This document shows positions 42,673 to 51,141 of a DNA stretch of 64,000 bases, in pieces. Location: positions 1,583,423-1,647,422 of the forward strand of contig LT629697.1 in the NCBI GenBank assembly GCA_900100325.1. Reading direction: 5' to 3'. This DNA comes from Frankineae bacterium MT45. GTDB lineage: Bacteria > Actinomycetota > Actinomycetes > Mycobacteriales > Jatrophihabitantaceae. A program made the position numbers and the translations under genes. The notes under the pieces were generated by a model that was not told the DNA's origin, did no database searches, and saw nothing but the letters and a program-made list of their open reading frames with translations. The number at the start of each line of letters is the position of its first letter. The stretch's first letter is position 1.

Positions 42673-43821
42673 ATGGTGACCCGCGTCGTGGTGCTCGGCG
42701 CCGGTTTCGGCGGCCTGGAGATCGCCGCCACCCTGTCGGAGCGTTTCGGGGCCGAGGCCGACGTCGTGCTCATCGACAAGCGGGACGGTTTTGTCTTCGG
42801 CTTCTCGAAGTTCGAGGTGATCTTCGGCCGCCGCCTCCCCGAACAGGTGACGCATCGCTACGCCGACCTGGCCAAGCCGGGGGTGCGCTTCGTCCAATCC
42901 GAGATCCGGGCCATCGACCCAAACTCTCGACGGGTCGAGACGGACGCGGGATCCTTCGAGGCCGACATCCTGGTCGTCGCCCTCGGTGCTGACCTTGATC
43001 CGGCGGCCACCCCCGGACTGGTCGAGGCCGGTCACGAGTTCTACAGCAACGCCGGAGCGTTCGCGCTGCGCGATGTGCTGCCCCGATTCCAGGGCGGCCG
43101 GGTGGTCGTCGGCGTCACCTCGACACCCTTCAAGTGCCCACCGGCCCCGAGCGAGGCGGTGCTGCTGATGCACGACTACCTCACCGCCCGCGGGCTCCGG
43201 GAGCAGTCGACGATCTCCCTGGTCACCCCGCTGCCGGTTCCGGTGCCGCCATCGCCTCCGGCCTCCCAGGCACTGATGGCGGCCTTCGCCGACCGCGGCA
43301 TCGAATTCGTGTCGGGGAGCCGGGTCGAGCGCCTGGACGCGGGGCGCCGGGTCGCGCTCCTGGCCAACGGTGACGAGTTGCCCTTCGACCTCTTCCTCGG
43401 CGTGCCGAAGCACCGTGTTCCGCAGGTGGTTGCCGACTCCGGCCTCACGGTGGATGGTTGGGTGCCCGTCGACCCGGCCACCCTGGAGACGGCTTTTCCC
43501 AACGTCTACGCCGTCGGTGACGTGACGAGCGTGGGCACCCCGAAGGCCGGCGTCTTCTCGGAGGGGCAGGCCAGCGTCGTCGCCGAGCGGATCATCGCGC
43601 GGATCGACGGGACGAGCAGTGACCGGACCTACGGCGGCACCGGCACCTGCTACGTCGAGTTCGGCGAGGAGAGCGTGGCCAAGGTCGACGTGACGTTCCT
43701 GCCCGGCCAGGCACCGGTCGGCAGTTTCGCGGCTCCGTCACCGGCGGCGGCGCAGGAGAAGCACGCCTTCGGAACCGACCGGATCCGGCGCTGGTTCGAC
43801 CGTGAGTGGGACGACGCCTGA
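42673..43821 (+). CDS. FAD/NAD-dependent oxidoreductase, sulfide:quinone reductase-like
   Basis: A 382-residue flavoprotein. VVVLGAGFGGLEIAATLSERF binds FAD; a second GRVVVGVTSTPFKCPPAPSEAVLL block resembles the SQR/FCSD CPxAPxE motif with a redox cysteine. A second cysteine is in GGTGTCYVEFGE near the C terminus, where SQR has its partner. The FAD loop PNVYAVGDVTSVGTPKAGVFSEGQA is complete. No membrane anchor. Whether it oxidises sulfide, NADH or another thiol cannot be told. Confidence 0.78.
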   Translation: MVTRVVVLGAGFGGLEIAATLSERFGAEADVVLIDKRDGFVFGFSKFEVIFGRRLPEQVTHRYADLAKPGVRFVQSEIRAIDPNSRRVETDAGSFEADILVVALGADLDPAATPGLVEAGHEFYSNAGAFALRDVLPRFQGGRVVVGVTSTPFKCPPAPSEAVLLMHDYLTARGLREQSTISLVTPLPVPVPPSPPASQALMAAFADRGIEFVSGSRVERLDAGRRVALLANGDELPFDLFLGVPKHRVPQVVADSGLTVDGWVPVDPATLETAFPNVYAVGDVTSVGTPKAGVFSEGQASVVAERIIARIDGTSSDRTYGGTGTCYVEFGEESVAKVDVTFLPGQAPVGSFAAPSPAAAQEKHAFGTDRIRRWFDREWDDA

Positions 43822-43824
43822 GCG

Positions 43825-44643
43825 TTAGGCCTGCTCTCGGGAGCACCACCAGGTGGTGCGACCGCCGATTGTGCCGCGTTTCATGGGTGATCCGCAGCGC
43901 GGGCAGAGCGCGTCGTGCTTGCGGAACGGGATCACCGACAGGGTGTGAACGCCGCCGCCATCGATGGCGGCCCCGACCGCGCGGCGCATTCCCCGGAAGA
44001 GGCGCTCCACCTCCGGGCGCAGCAGGGTGTTCACCGGACGCCCCGGATTCAGCTTGGCCAGCCAGAGGGCCTGATCGGCGAGCAGGTTGCCGATCCCGGC
44101 GATCGCCTCCTGATCCAGCAGCCGCGCCTTCACCGGTGCGCTGCCGCGGGCCAGAATGGCCCGGAACTGTGCCGCGGTGATGTCGCGCGCGTCCGGCCCT
44201 AGACGCTCCACCGGGGGATCGAGGCGGACCCGTCCCAGCCGCCGGGGGTCGATGAGCAACAGCCGCCCGCCGTCAGCGAAGGCCAATGAAAAGCGGGAGA
44301 AACGGTAGTCCCCGGCGGCCCGGCCACGCTCCCAGTAGTCGCCGCCGTCGATCTCGCTTCCGTCGCCGTCGGCGATGACGATCTTCCCCGACATGCCGAG
44401 GTGGATACCCAGCGTGGGCCCGGATGCCTTGCCCCGCCCGACCGCCGAGGTGTCGCACCACATGCTCTTCCCCTGCCGATGGGCGACGGTGAGACTCCGC
44501 CCCAGCAGGGCGCTGCGGATCTCACCCGGCGCGTGCGGGCGGCACTCATAGGTGTCGGAGTCGTCGACGTCGACGATCACGCGGTGCAGGGCCGCCCGTT
44601 CGATGACGCTGCGGGCCGATTCGACTTCAGGTAGCTCAGGCAC
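43825..44643 (-). CDS. Fpg/Nei-family DNA glycosylase
   Basis: A 272-residue base-excision repair enzyme. GTG start at 44643 gives PELPEVES, exposing the catalytic Pro2 and Glu3; the frame extends upstream but homology does not. The H2TH region has EAIAGIGNLLADQALWLAKLNPGRPV. The C-terminal zinc finger reads CPRCGSPMKRGTIGGRTTWWCSRE: three Cys at proper spacing, but the fourth ligand position is Glu, and the protein ends three residues later. It may bind zinc poorly or be one of the Nei-like proteins with an altered finger. Convergent with the flavoprotein; divergent from exonuclease III. Confidence 0.88.
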   Translation of the reverse strand: MPELPEVESARSVIERAALHRVIVDVDDSDTYECRPHAPGEIRSALLGRSLTVAHRQGKSMWCDTSAVGRGKASGPTLGIHLGMSGKIVIADGDGSEIDGGDYWERGRAAGDYRFSRFSLAFADGGRLLLIDPRRLGRVRLDPPVERLGPDARDITAAQFRAILARGSAPVKARLLDQEAIAGIGNLLADQALWLAKLNPGRPVNTLLRPEVERLFRGMRRAVGAAIDGGGVHTLSVIPFRKHDALCPRCGSPMKRGTIGGRTTWWCSREQA

Positions 44644-44728
44644 GCTGCCCAACGTAGCGCCTCGCCCAGCACAGCCGGTCGCCGATGCAGCCTGACGCGC
44701 CCGGCTCACGGTGGCCTAGGTTGGGTGG

Positions 44729-45592
44729 GTGCGGATCGCAACCTGGAACGTCAATTCGATCAAGCAGCGGATGCCCCGCTTCCTGCCCTGGCTGGACGAG
44801 CGGCAGCCGGACGTCGTGTGCTTGCAGGAGACGAAGCTGGCCGATGCGGCGATCGCCGAACTGCTGGACGCGGAGCTGTCCGCCCGCGGATACCAGGGCG
44901 CCTACTACGGCCAGGCCCAGTGGAACGGCGTCGCGCTGCTGTCGAAGGTCGGCCTCGACGACGTGGTGCGGGGCATCCCCGGCGGCCCTGGCTTCCCCGA
45001 TCCGGAGGCCCGCGCGATCTCCGGCACCTGCGGCGGGGTTCGGGTGCACTCGCTCTACGTGCCCAACGGACGAAGCGTCGGCTCCGATCATTACGAGTAC
45101 AAACTGGCCTGGCTGGCCGCGCTGCGCGATGACCTGGCCGGCGGCCCGTCGGACGTGCTGGTCTGCGGGGACATGAACATCGCCCCGGCCGACGCTGATG
45201 TCTTCGATCCGAAGGCCTACGTCGATCAGACCCATGTCACCGCGCCGGAGCGGGCAGCCCTGGGCGAACTGCTGAAGCTCGGCCTCCATGATGTGGTTCG
45301 CGAGCGCTGGCCGGAGCAGCGGGTCTTCAGCTACTGGGATTACCGGGCCGGAATGTTCCATCAGGATCTCGGAATGCGGATCGATCTGGTGCTGGCGTCG
45401 AGCGCAGTGGCCGGGCGGACGAAGGCGGCCTGGATCGATCGGCAGGCCCGCAAGGGCACCGGGCCGAGTGACCACGCGCCGGTGATCGTCGATCTCGACG
45501 AGGCGCCGGATGGTGATGTCGGGCCGATGGTGCCACCGCCCTCTGCACCGCGCCGAACATCGAAGACGGCCAAGCTGCCGCAATCCAAGTAG
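44729..45592 (+). CDS. xthA: Exodeoxyribonuclease III (AP endonuclease)
   Basis: A 287-residue endonuclease/exonuclease/phosphatase-fold enzyme that cuts DNA at abasic sites. MRIATWNVNSIKQRMPRFLPWLDERQPDVVCLQETKL (metal-binding Asn and Glu), GGVRVHSLYVPNG, VLVCGDMNIAP, MRIDLVLASS and GTGPSDHAPVIVDL (catalytic Asp-His) are all present. GTG start. It sits head to head with the Fpg/Nei glycosylase gene, which creates its abasic substrate. The last 25 residues are a variable tail. Confidence 0.93.
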   Translation: MRIATWNVNSIKQRMPRFLPWLDERQPDVVCLQETKLADAAIAELLDAELSARGYQGAYYGQAQWNGVALLSKVGLDDVVRGIPGGPGFPDPEARAISGTCGGVRVHSLYVPNGRSVGSDHYEYKLAWLAALRDDLAGGPSDVLVCGDMNIAPADADVFDPKAYVDQTHVTAPERAALGELLKLGLHDVVRERWPEQRVFSYWDYRAGMFHQDLGMRIDLVLASSAVAGRTKAAWIDRQARKGTGPSDHAPVIVDLDEAPDGDVGPMVPPPSAPRRTSKTAKLPQSK

Positions 45593-46135
45593 ATGAATTC
45601 TGGCCGTCCTGGACTCGAATTCCCCAGGGGATGAATGCCGCGTTGGTCACAACACCCCGCTGGCGTGACAATGCGCGAAGTAGATTCCGGGTAATTACCT
45701 ATCGGTGCTCCCAGGCTACGGAAAGTGAACCGTTCACCGGCGTTAAGCGTCCGTGAATTCAACTCAAAGAGTTGCACCTCACGCAGGCTTAACGTACTCG
45801 TCGCGGAAGTCCGAATTTCCACACCAGAATGCGCACTCGGTCGTCATGTCTGGGCATCAGTGACGACACGAAAGTGCAAACCGGGTGCCTTGTGCCCGGC
45901 TGATATTCGTGAGACTGTCCGTCTGCAGTCGCCGATTCGATGACGTTGTCTCACTCCGCGATTGTCTGCGTATTCCGGTGCGCCTTCCCCCAGCGCGCGT
46001 CTCACAAGCAAATAGACCGAATGACTCCAGTCCTCGCCGGAGTCGCCACATATTTCTCTCACGTGCCGCCGTGCGCGTCTCCATTCGTGTCTCCACTTGA
46101 AGTCAACTCACATGAACTAGGTCAGGGGTCCTGTC
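45593..46135 (+). other. 543-bp gene-free region with strong RNA secondary structure
   Basis: This stretch before the Calx-beta gene is lower in GC than its flanks and has no convincing frame. It holds nested inverted repeats: CGTTAAGC (45741-45748) pairing with GCTTAACG (45787-45794), CGTGA with TCACG inside, and CAACTC-AAA-GAGTTG (45760-45774) at the tip. Another is TCGTCA/TGACGA (45841-45866), then CCGGG-N9-CCCGG (45881-45899), and GTGAACCGTTCAC (45725-45737). It probably contains the promoter and long 5' leader of the exported protein gene. Confidence 0.5.
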
Positions 46136-49100
46136 ATGCCGCGCCGCCATTCTTCGCGCCGATTTTCTCGGCTTCCGCTCGTTCTCTCCGCCGCAATTGC
46201 CCTGCTGCTCCCGCTCTTCGTCTATGCGGCACCGGCCAGTGCGGACTCACCCGTGCAGGTGACGGTGGCCGACACCGGTGTGCTGAAACCCACCACCGGC
46301 ACGACGTCAGTCGCGTTCACGATCCGCCTCACCCACCCCTCCACCAACACCGTCACGGTGAACTGGGCGACGGCCGACGGCAGCGCCATCGCCGGGCGTG
46401 ACTACACCGCCCGGACCGGGGTCGCCAGCTTCTCGCCCGGGGTGGTGAGCTCCGTGGTCACGGTGACCATCACCGGCAACGCGATCGCCAGCGGCAACCG
46501 CTACTTCGACTTCCAGCTGACCAGCGCCTCCTACGGCACGATCGTGCGCGGCACCGCCTACGGCACCATCATCGACGACACCCCGGCCCCGCTGCTGAGC
46601 GTCGCCGACACTGCGACCAACAACTCGACCGGCACCTCCGGATCGATCACCTTCACGGTCACCCTGAGCGAAGCCAGCACGAACATCGTCACGGTTCGCT
46701 ACCGCACCGCCAACGGCAACGCGCGGGCCGGACTGGAGTACACCGCGCAGAACGGGACGCTCTCCTTCAGCCCCGGAACCACGAGCCAGGTCGTCAGTGT
46801 GGCGCTGCTGGGACACGTGCCGCCGGAGCAGTCCTGGTACTTCAGCCTCGGCCTCAGCTCACCGACCAACGCCACCGTGCTGGACGGGACGGCCTACGGC
46901 TACATCACCAACCCGGACCGGACCGCGCAGGCCGTCGTCGACAACGTCGGGGTCAGCAAGCCGGCGTCGGGAACCTCGGTCGTCTCGGTCCCCGTCCGCC
47001 TGATCACCCCGGCGACGACGGCGGCGACCTTCGACTACTACACCTCTGACGGCAGTGCCGTCGCCGGTACCGACTACGTGGGCACCCGGGGCACCATCAC
47101 CTTCGCGCCCGGCGTCACCAGTGCGACGATTCCCGTGACGATCAACGGCAACGCCACGACGAACACTCCCCGGTACTTCTCGGTGAGCATCAACAACCCG
47201 TCCGCCAACGCCGCCGTGCTCGGGAATGCCTACGTGACGATCGTCAGCCCCGGGGCCTCCACGCCGCAGATCGCGGTGCGGGCGGCCGGCATCCTCAAGC
47301 CGACCACAGGAACAGCGTCGATGACCTTCACGATCACCGCGCAGCCCGCACCGACCACCGCGCTGACGATGTCCTACGCCACGTCGAACAACTCGGCGAT
47401 CGCCGGCGTCGACTACACGGCCACCTCGGGCACGGCCACCATCGCGGCCGGGACGACCTCCACGACGGTCACCGTGCCGGTGCTCGGCAACCAGACTCCG
47501 ACGGGAGACCCGTTCTTCTACCTGAACATCAGCAACAACTCGGCCGGCACGCTGACCAACAGCTACAACCGGGGCGTCATCGAGGCCGGTGCGGCGAGTC
47601 AGCAGTCGCCGTGGCTCTCGGTGAACACCACCAGCGCCGTGCTCCCCAGCACCGGTAGCGCGACGATGAACTACACGGTGACGCTCTCCCCGGCCAGCGG
47701 TAGCACCGCCACCGTGCAGTACGCGACCTTCAACAACTCCGCGGTGGCCGGCACCGACTACACCGCCGAAGCCGGCACGCTGACCTTCGCCCCGGGCGAG
47801 ACGAGCAAGGTGGTGAGCGTGCCGCTGGCCGTCAGCAAGCTGCCGGGCTCGGACAAGACGTTCGGGTTGAGCATCTCGGCGCCGACGAACAGCCGCGTCG
47901 ACACCGCCTCGGCATATGGGACGATCCGTAACGAGAACTACCCGCCGGTGCTGGCCATCGGGGATGCCTCGGCCTATCGCTCGGCGCTGGGCACCGCGAC
48001 GATGACCTTCCCGATCACCCTCTCGGCCGCTTCGGTGAACCCCGTCGTCGTGACGTACTCGACCTCCAACGGCTCGGGCATCGCCGGCACCGACTACACA
48101 TCGGCCAGCGGCTCGGTGACGATTCCGGCCGGGTCGACCTCGACCAGCGTCAAGGTAACGATCCCGAAACTGGCCGTCTACTCGGGGCAGTTGTACTTCT
48201 ACCTCAACGTCTCCTCGGCGACCAATGCGCTGCTCTCCAACAACTACGGCACCGGTTACATCATCAGCAACACGGTGGTGCCCGTGGTCTCGGTGAGCGA
48301 CACCGCGGTGGTCACCTCGGCGACAGCGACGAACGCCGTCTTCACGATCGGGCTCGGTTCAGCCAACTCCAACCCGGTGACCGTCAAGTACGCGACCTCC
48401 AACGGCAATGCCGTCAGTGGCACCGACTACACCGCGACCAGCGGCATCGCGACCTTCGCCGCCGGCGTCACCAGCGTCACCGTCTCGGTGCCGGTCGCGG
48501 CTAACACCGTCAACGTCGGGTCGTCGTACTTCTACCTCTCCCTGAACACGCCGACGAATGCCTACCTCGGACGCTCCACAGCCACGGCGACGATCCTGTA
48601 CCAGGCCGTCACGCCGCAGCTCTCGGTCGGGGACACGTCGGTGACCAGGCAGACCAGCGGGACCAAGAACGCCACCTTCACGGTGACGCTGACGCCGGCC
48701 AGCACGGCCACGGTCACGGTGAACTACTCGACCAGTAACGGCAGTGCGGTGGCCGGGACCGACTTCACCGCCACCTCCGGCACGCTCACCTTCGCGCCCG
48801 GAACGACCAGCCAGACGGTGAGCGTTGCGATCACGGCGAACTCGGCCAGTACCGTCGATCGCTACTACTACCTCAGCCTCGGATCACCAGTAAATGCCAG
48901 CCTTCTCCGCTCGAACGGGTACGGCGAGATCGTCGACGCGGTGGCGCCGACCAGCGGTCTGTCGTACGCGACGGTGAACGACGCGACGGTGGTAGCGCCG
49001 GTCAGCGGGACGACGACAGCCACCTTCACGGTCTCACTGCTGCCGGCTGCGGCCAGCACAGTGACGATGTCGTACTCCACCGCGGACTCCAGCGCCATCG

Positions 49101-50398
49101 CCGAGCATGACTACACGCCGGTGCGCGGGACGCTCACCTTCACGCCGGGCCAGACGAGCGCGACGGTCACGGTGCCGGTGCTGGCCCAGCAGTACGCGTC
49201 GTCGCCGCAGAGCTTCACGCTGGGCCTCTCGCAAAGCAGCGGTCCGGTGACGCTGCAGCGCTCCTACGGCTACGGGCAGATCCTCGACCCGCAGCCGGGT
49301 GGCGTGATCACCTCGGGCGTCGACAAGTCGGTGGTCCGTGGCACCACCGGCTCGACCACGATGACGTTCAAGGTTTCCTTGGTCCCGGCGCAGCTCGTGC
49401 CGGTGAGTGTGGACTACCGGACGGTCGACGAGTCGGCCATCGCCGGCAAGGACTACGCGCCGATCAGCGGCACGCTCACCTTCGCCCCGGGGCAGACCTC
49501 GGCCACGGTGTCGACGACGATCAAGGGTGATCACACGGCCAGCGCCACCAAGTACTTCGGGCTGCTGCTGGAGAACGCGTCGCCGACCGGCATCGCGCCG
49601 TACAGCAGTTACCAGTACGGATACCTCGACCCGATCGATACCTTCTCGATCTCCGGCACAGTGCGTGATCAGAACGGGGCCGCCGTCTCCGGAGCCACCG
49701 TCACCCGCAGCGGCAACAACCAGCCGACTCTCGCGGTGACCACGGCCGCCGACGGGACGTACTCGATCCCGAACGCGGTCTCCGGTTCGTACACGCTGAC
49801 CCCGTCCGGGCTCGGGCGCACCTACCTGCCGGCGTCAGTGCCGGTGACGGTGGCCGGCAAGACGGTGGGCAGCCAATCGATCATCGGCTACACCGGCGTG
49901 GTCATCGGCGGCAAGGTGAGCTCGGCCGGGGTAGCGCTACCCGGAGCGACGGTGACCCGTACCGGTGGCGGCCTCTCGACCCTGACCACCACCAGCAACT
50001 CGCTCGGGTACTACGCGGTCCCGGCCACCTCGGCCGGCGCGTACACCATGACCGCGGTGCTGAGCGGCTATGCGGCCTCGGCGCCGGCGTCCTACACAAC
50101 GACGATCGCCTCGACCCCGGTCACCTCCGACAGCTTCATCCTGGTGAAGGCGCCGTACATCACCGTGACGCTGGTCGGACCGGGTGGCACCGAGGTGACC
50201 ACGGCGACGGTGACCGCCTCCGGTCCGATCACCTCGGTGGCGACGACGAATGTGCATGGAAACTATGGGTTCTCGGCCTTGACTGCGGGGACGTACACGG
50301 TGACGCCGACGCTCTCGGGGAAGACCTTCACCCCGGCCAGCGCGCCGGCGACCATCACCGCGACGACGGGAACCCAGCTCACCTTCACCGAGAACTGA
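46136..50398 (+). CDS. Secreted Calx-beta repeat protein with carboxypeptidase-regulatory-like domains
   Basis: A 1420-residue exported protein. Signal peptide RRHSSRRFSRLPLVLSAAIALLLPLFVYAAPASA. Residues about 40-1160 contain ten Calx-beta domains of about 105-115 residues, each with a core such as VTVNYSTSNGSAVAGTDFTATSGTLTFAPGTTSQTVSV. Residues about 1165-1420 hold three carboxypeptidase-regulatory (CNA-B-like) domains (SISGTVRDQNGAAVSGATVTRSG; IGGKVSSAGVALPGATVTRTG; ITVTLVGPGGTEVTTATVTASG). No LPxTG or membrane anchor at the C terminus (ends LTFTEN), so it is released or held by other means. Calx-beta arrays bind calcium and are common in adhesins. Start with AGGTCAGGGG upstream. Confidence 0.93.
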   Translation: MPRRHSSRRFSRLPLVLSAAIALLLPLFVYAAPASADSPVQVTVADTGVLKPTTGTTSVAFTIRLTHPSTNTVTVNWATADGSAIAGRDYTARTGVASFSPGVVSSVVTVTITGNAIASGNRYFDFQLTSASYGTIVRGTAYGTIIDDTPAPLLSVADTATNNSTGTSGSITFTVTLSEASTNIVTVRYRTANGNARAGLEYTAQNGTLSFSPGTTSQVVSVALLGHVPPEQSWYFSLGLSSPTNATVLDGTAYGYITNPDRTAQAVVDNVGVSKPASGTSVVSVPVRLITPATTAATFDYYTSDGSAVAGTDYVGTRGTITFAPGVTSATIPVTINGNATTNTPRYFSVSINNPSANAAVLGNAYVTIVSPGASTPQIAVRAAGILKPTTGTASMTFTITAQPAPTTALTMSYATSNNSAIAGVDYTATSGTATIAAGTTSTTVTVPVLGNQTPTGDPFFYLNISNNSAGTLTNSYNRGVIEAGAASQQSPWLSVNTTSAVLPSTGSATMNYTVTLSPASGSTATVQYATFNNSAVAGTDYTAEAGTLTFAPGETSKVVSVPLAVSKLPGSDKTFGLSISAPTNSRVDTASAYGTIRNENYPPVLAIGDASAYRSALGTATMTFPITLSAASVNPVVVTYSTSNGSGIAGTDYTSASGSVTIPAGSTSTSVKVTIPKLAVYSGQLYFYLNVSSATNALLSNNYGTGYIISNTVVPVVSVSDTAVVTSATATNAVFTIGLGSANSNPVTVKYATSNGNAVSGTDYTATSGIATFAAGVTSVTVSVPVAANTVNVGSSYFYLSLNTPTNAYLGRSTATATILYQAVTPQLSVGDTSVTRQTSGTKNATFTVTLTPASTATVTVNYSTSNGSAVAGTDFTATSGTLTFAPGTTSQTVSVAITANSASTVDRYYYLSLGSPVNASLLRSNGYGEIVDAVAPTSGLSYATVNDATVVAPVSGTTTATFTVSLLPAAASTVTMSYSTADSSAIAEHDYTPVRGTLTFTPGQTSATVTVPVLAQQYASSPQSFTLGLSQSSGPVTLQRSYGYGQILDPQPGGVITSGVDKSVVRGTTGSTTMTFKVSLVPAQLVPVSVDYRTVDESAIAGKDYAPISGTLTFAPGQTSATVSTTIKGDHTASATKYFGLLLENASPTGIAPYSSYQYGYLDPIDTFSISGTVRDQNGAAVSGATVTRSGNNQPTLAVTTAADGTYSIPNAVSGSYTLTPSGLGRTYLPASVPVTVAGKTVGSQSIIGYTGVVIGGKVSSAGVALPGATVTRTGGGLSTLTTTSNSLGYYAVPATSAGAYTMTAVLSGYAASAPASYTTTIASTPVTSDSFILVKAPYITVTLVGPGGTEVTTATVTASGPITSVATTNVHGNYGFSALTAGTYTVTPTLSGKTFTPASAPATITATTGTQLTFTEN

Positions 50399-50473
50399 CT
50401 CCGGAGCGCGGCTGGGGGACACGCCTGGGCGGATTTCGAACACGTGTGCTAGATCTGCGGTAGGCTGGTTGGC

Positions 50474-51112
50474 ATGACGGCAACCGCTGAGTGCTTTCAG
50501 AGCTCCCTCTTCGGCAGCGAGGAGGAGGTCACTGTGCGGGCGCTCGGCGGTGCGGTGCAGCGCTGCCAACTCGGTGACGGGGCGTGGCTCGACGTCCGGC
50601 GTTCCTGGCTGGGCGGGGCCGACCTGCTCTTCGAACGGCTCCGGCGCAGCGTCGAGTGGCACGAGGAGCGGCGGGTCATGTACAAGCGGGTCGTCGACGT
50701 GCCGCGGCTGCTGGCCTTCTTCGGTGAGGATGAGGCGCTGCCCGACGAGTCGCTCAACCTGGCCAAGTGCGTGCTCGACGAGCACTACATCGCTGAACTG
50801 GGGGAGCCGTTTCGCACCGCCGGGCTCTGCCTCTACCGCGACGGACGGGACAGCGTCGCCTGGCATGGGGATCGGATCGGGCGGGGGAACACGGAGGACA
50901 CGATGGTGGCCATCCTCTCCCTCGGCGCGCCCCGTGCCTTGATGCTGCGCCCGGTCGGGGGAGGGGCGTCGCGTCGCTACGAGGTCGGGCACGGGGACCT
51001 GGTGGTGATGGGTGGTAGCTGTCAGCGCACCTGGGAGCACGCGGTGCCCAAGACCGCCCGCCCGATCGGTCCGCGGATCAGCGTGCAGTTCCGTCCGCGC
51101 GGGGTGCTGTAG
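50474..51112 (+). CDS. alkB: AlkB-like 2-oxoglutarate/Fe(II) dioxygenase
   Basis: A 212-residue repair enzyme that removes alkyl groups from damaged bases. Iron ligands appear in AWHGDRIG (HxD) and WEHAVPK (distal His); the 2-oxoglutarate Arg is in PRISVQFRPRG. The region RTAGLCLYRDGRDSVAWHGD matches AlkB proteins. It stands alone, 76 bp after the Calx-beta gene. Together with Fpg/Nei and exonuclease III it makes three DNA-repair genes within 7 kb. Confidence 0.9.
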   Translation: MTATAECFQSSLFGSEEEVTVRALGGAVQRCQLGDGAWLDVRRSWLGGADLLFERLRRSVEWHEERRVMYKRVVDVPRLLAFFGEDEALPDESLNLAKCVLDEHYIAELGEPFRTAGLCLYRDGRDSVAWHGDRIGRGNTEDTMVAILSLGAPRALMLRPVGGGASRRYEVGHGDLVVMGGSCQRTWEHAVPKTARPIGPRISVQFRPRGVL

Positions 51113-51132
51113 TCAGCAACCCGCGCGGACGG
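51091..51132. terminator. Bidirectional terminator between alkB and the lectin-repeat gene
   Basis: CCGTCCGCGCGGG (51091-51103) pairs perfectly over 13 bp with CCCGCGCGGACGG (51120-51132), and an inner TGCTG/CAGCA stem extends it. The left arm encodes the C terminus of AlkB. It lies between two convergent genes. Confidence 0.75.
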
Positions 51133-51141
51133 GCTAAGTGC

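Noticed and set aside
45861..45960. Possible c-di-GMP (GEMM) riboswitch, because of GCAAACC followed by a hairpin
   Set aside because: The second conserved block (GACGCAAAGCC-like) and receptor helix are missing.
47000..49600. Internal repeats as a possible CRISPR or satellite array
   Set aside because: They are Calx-beta protein repeats of about 330 bp with diverged DNA sequence, in frame throughout.
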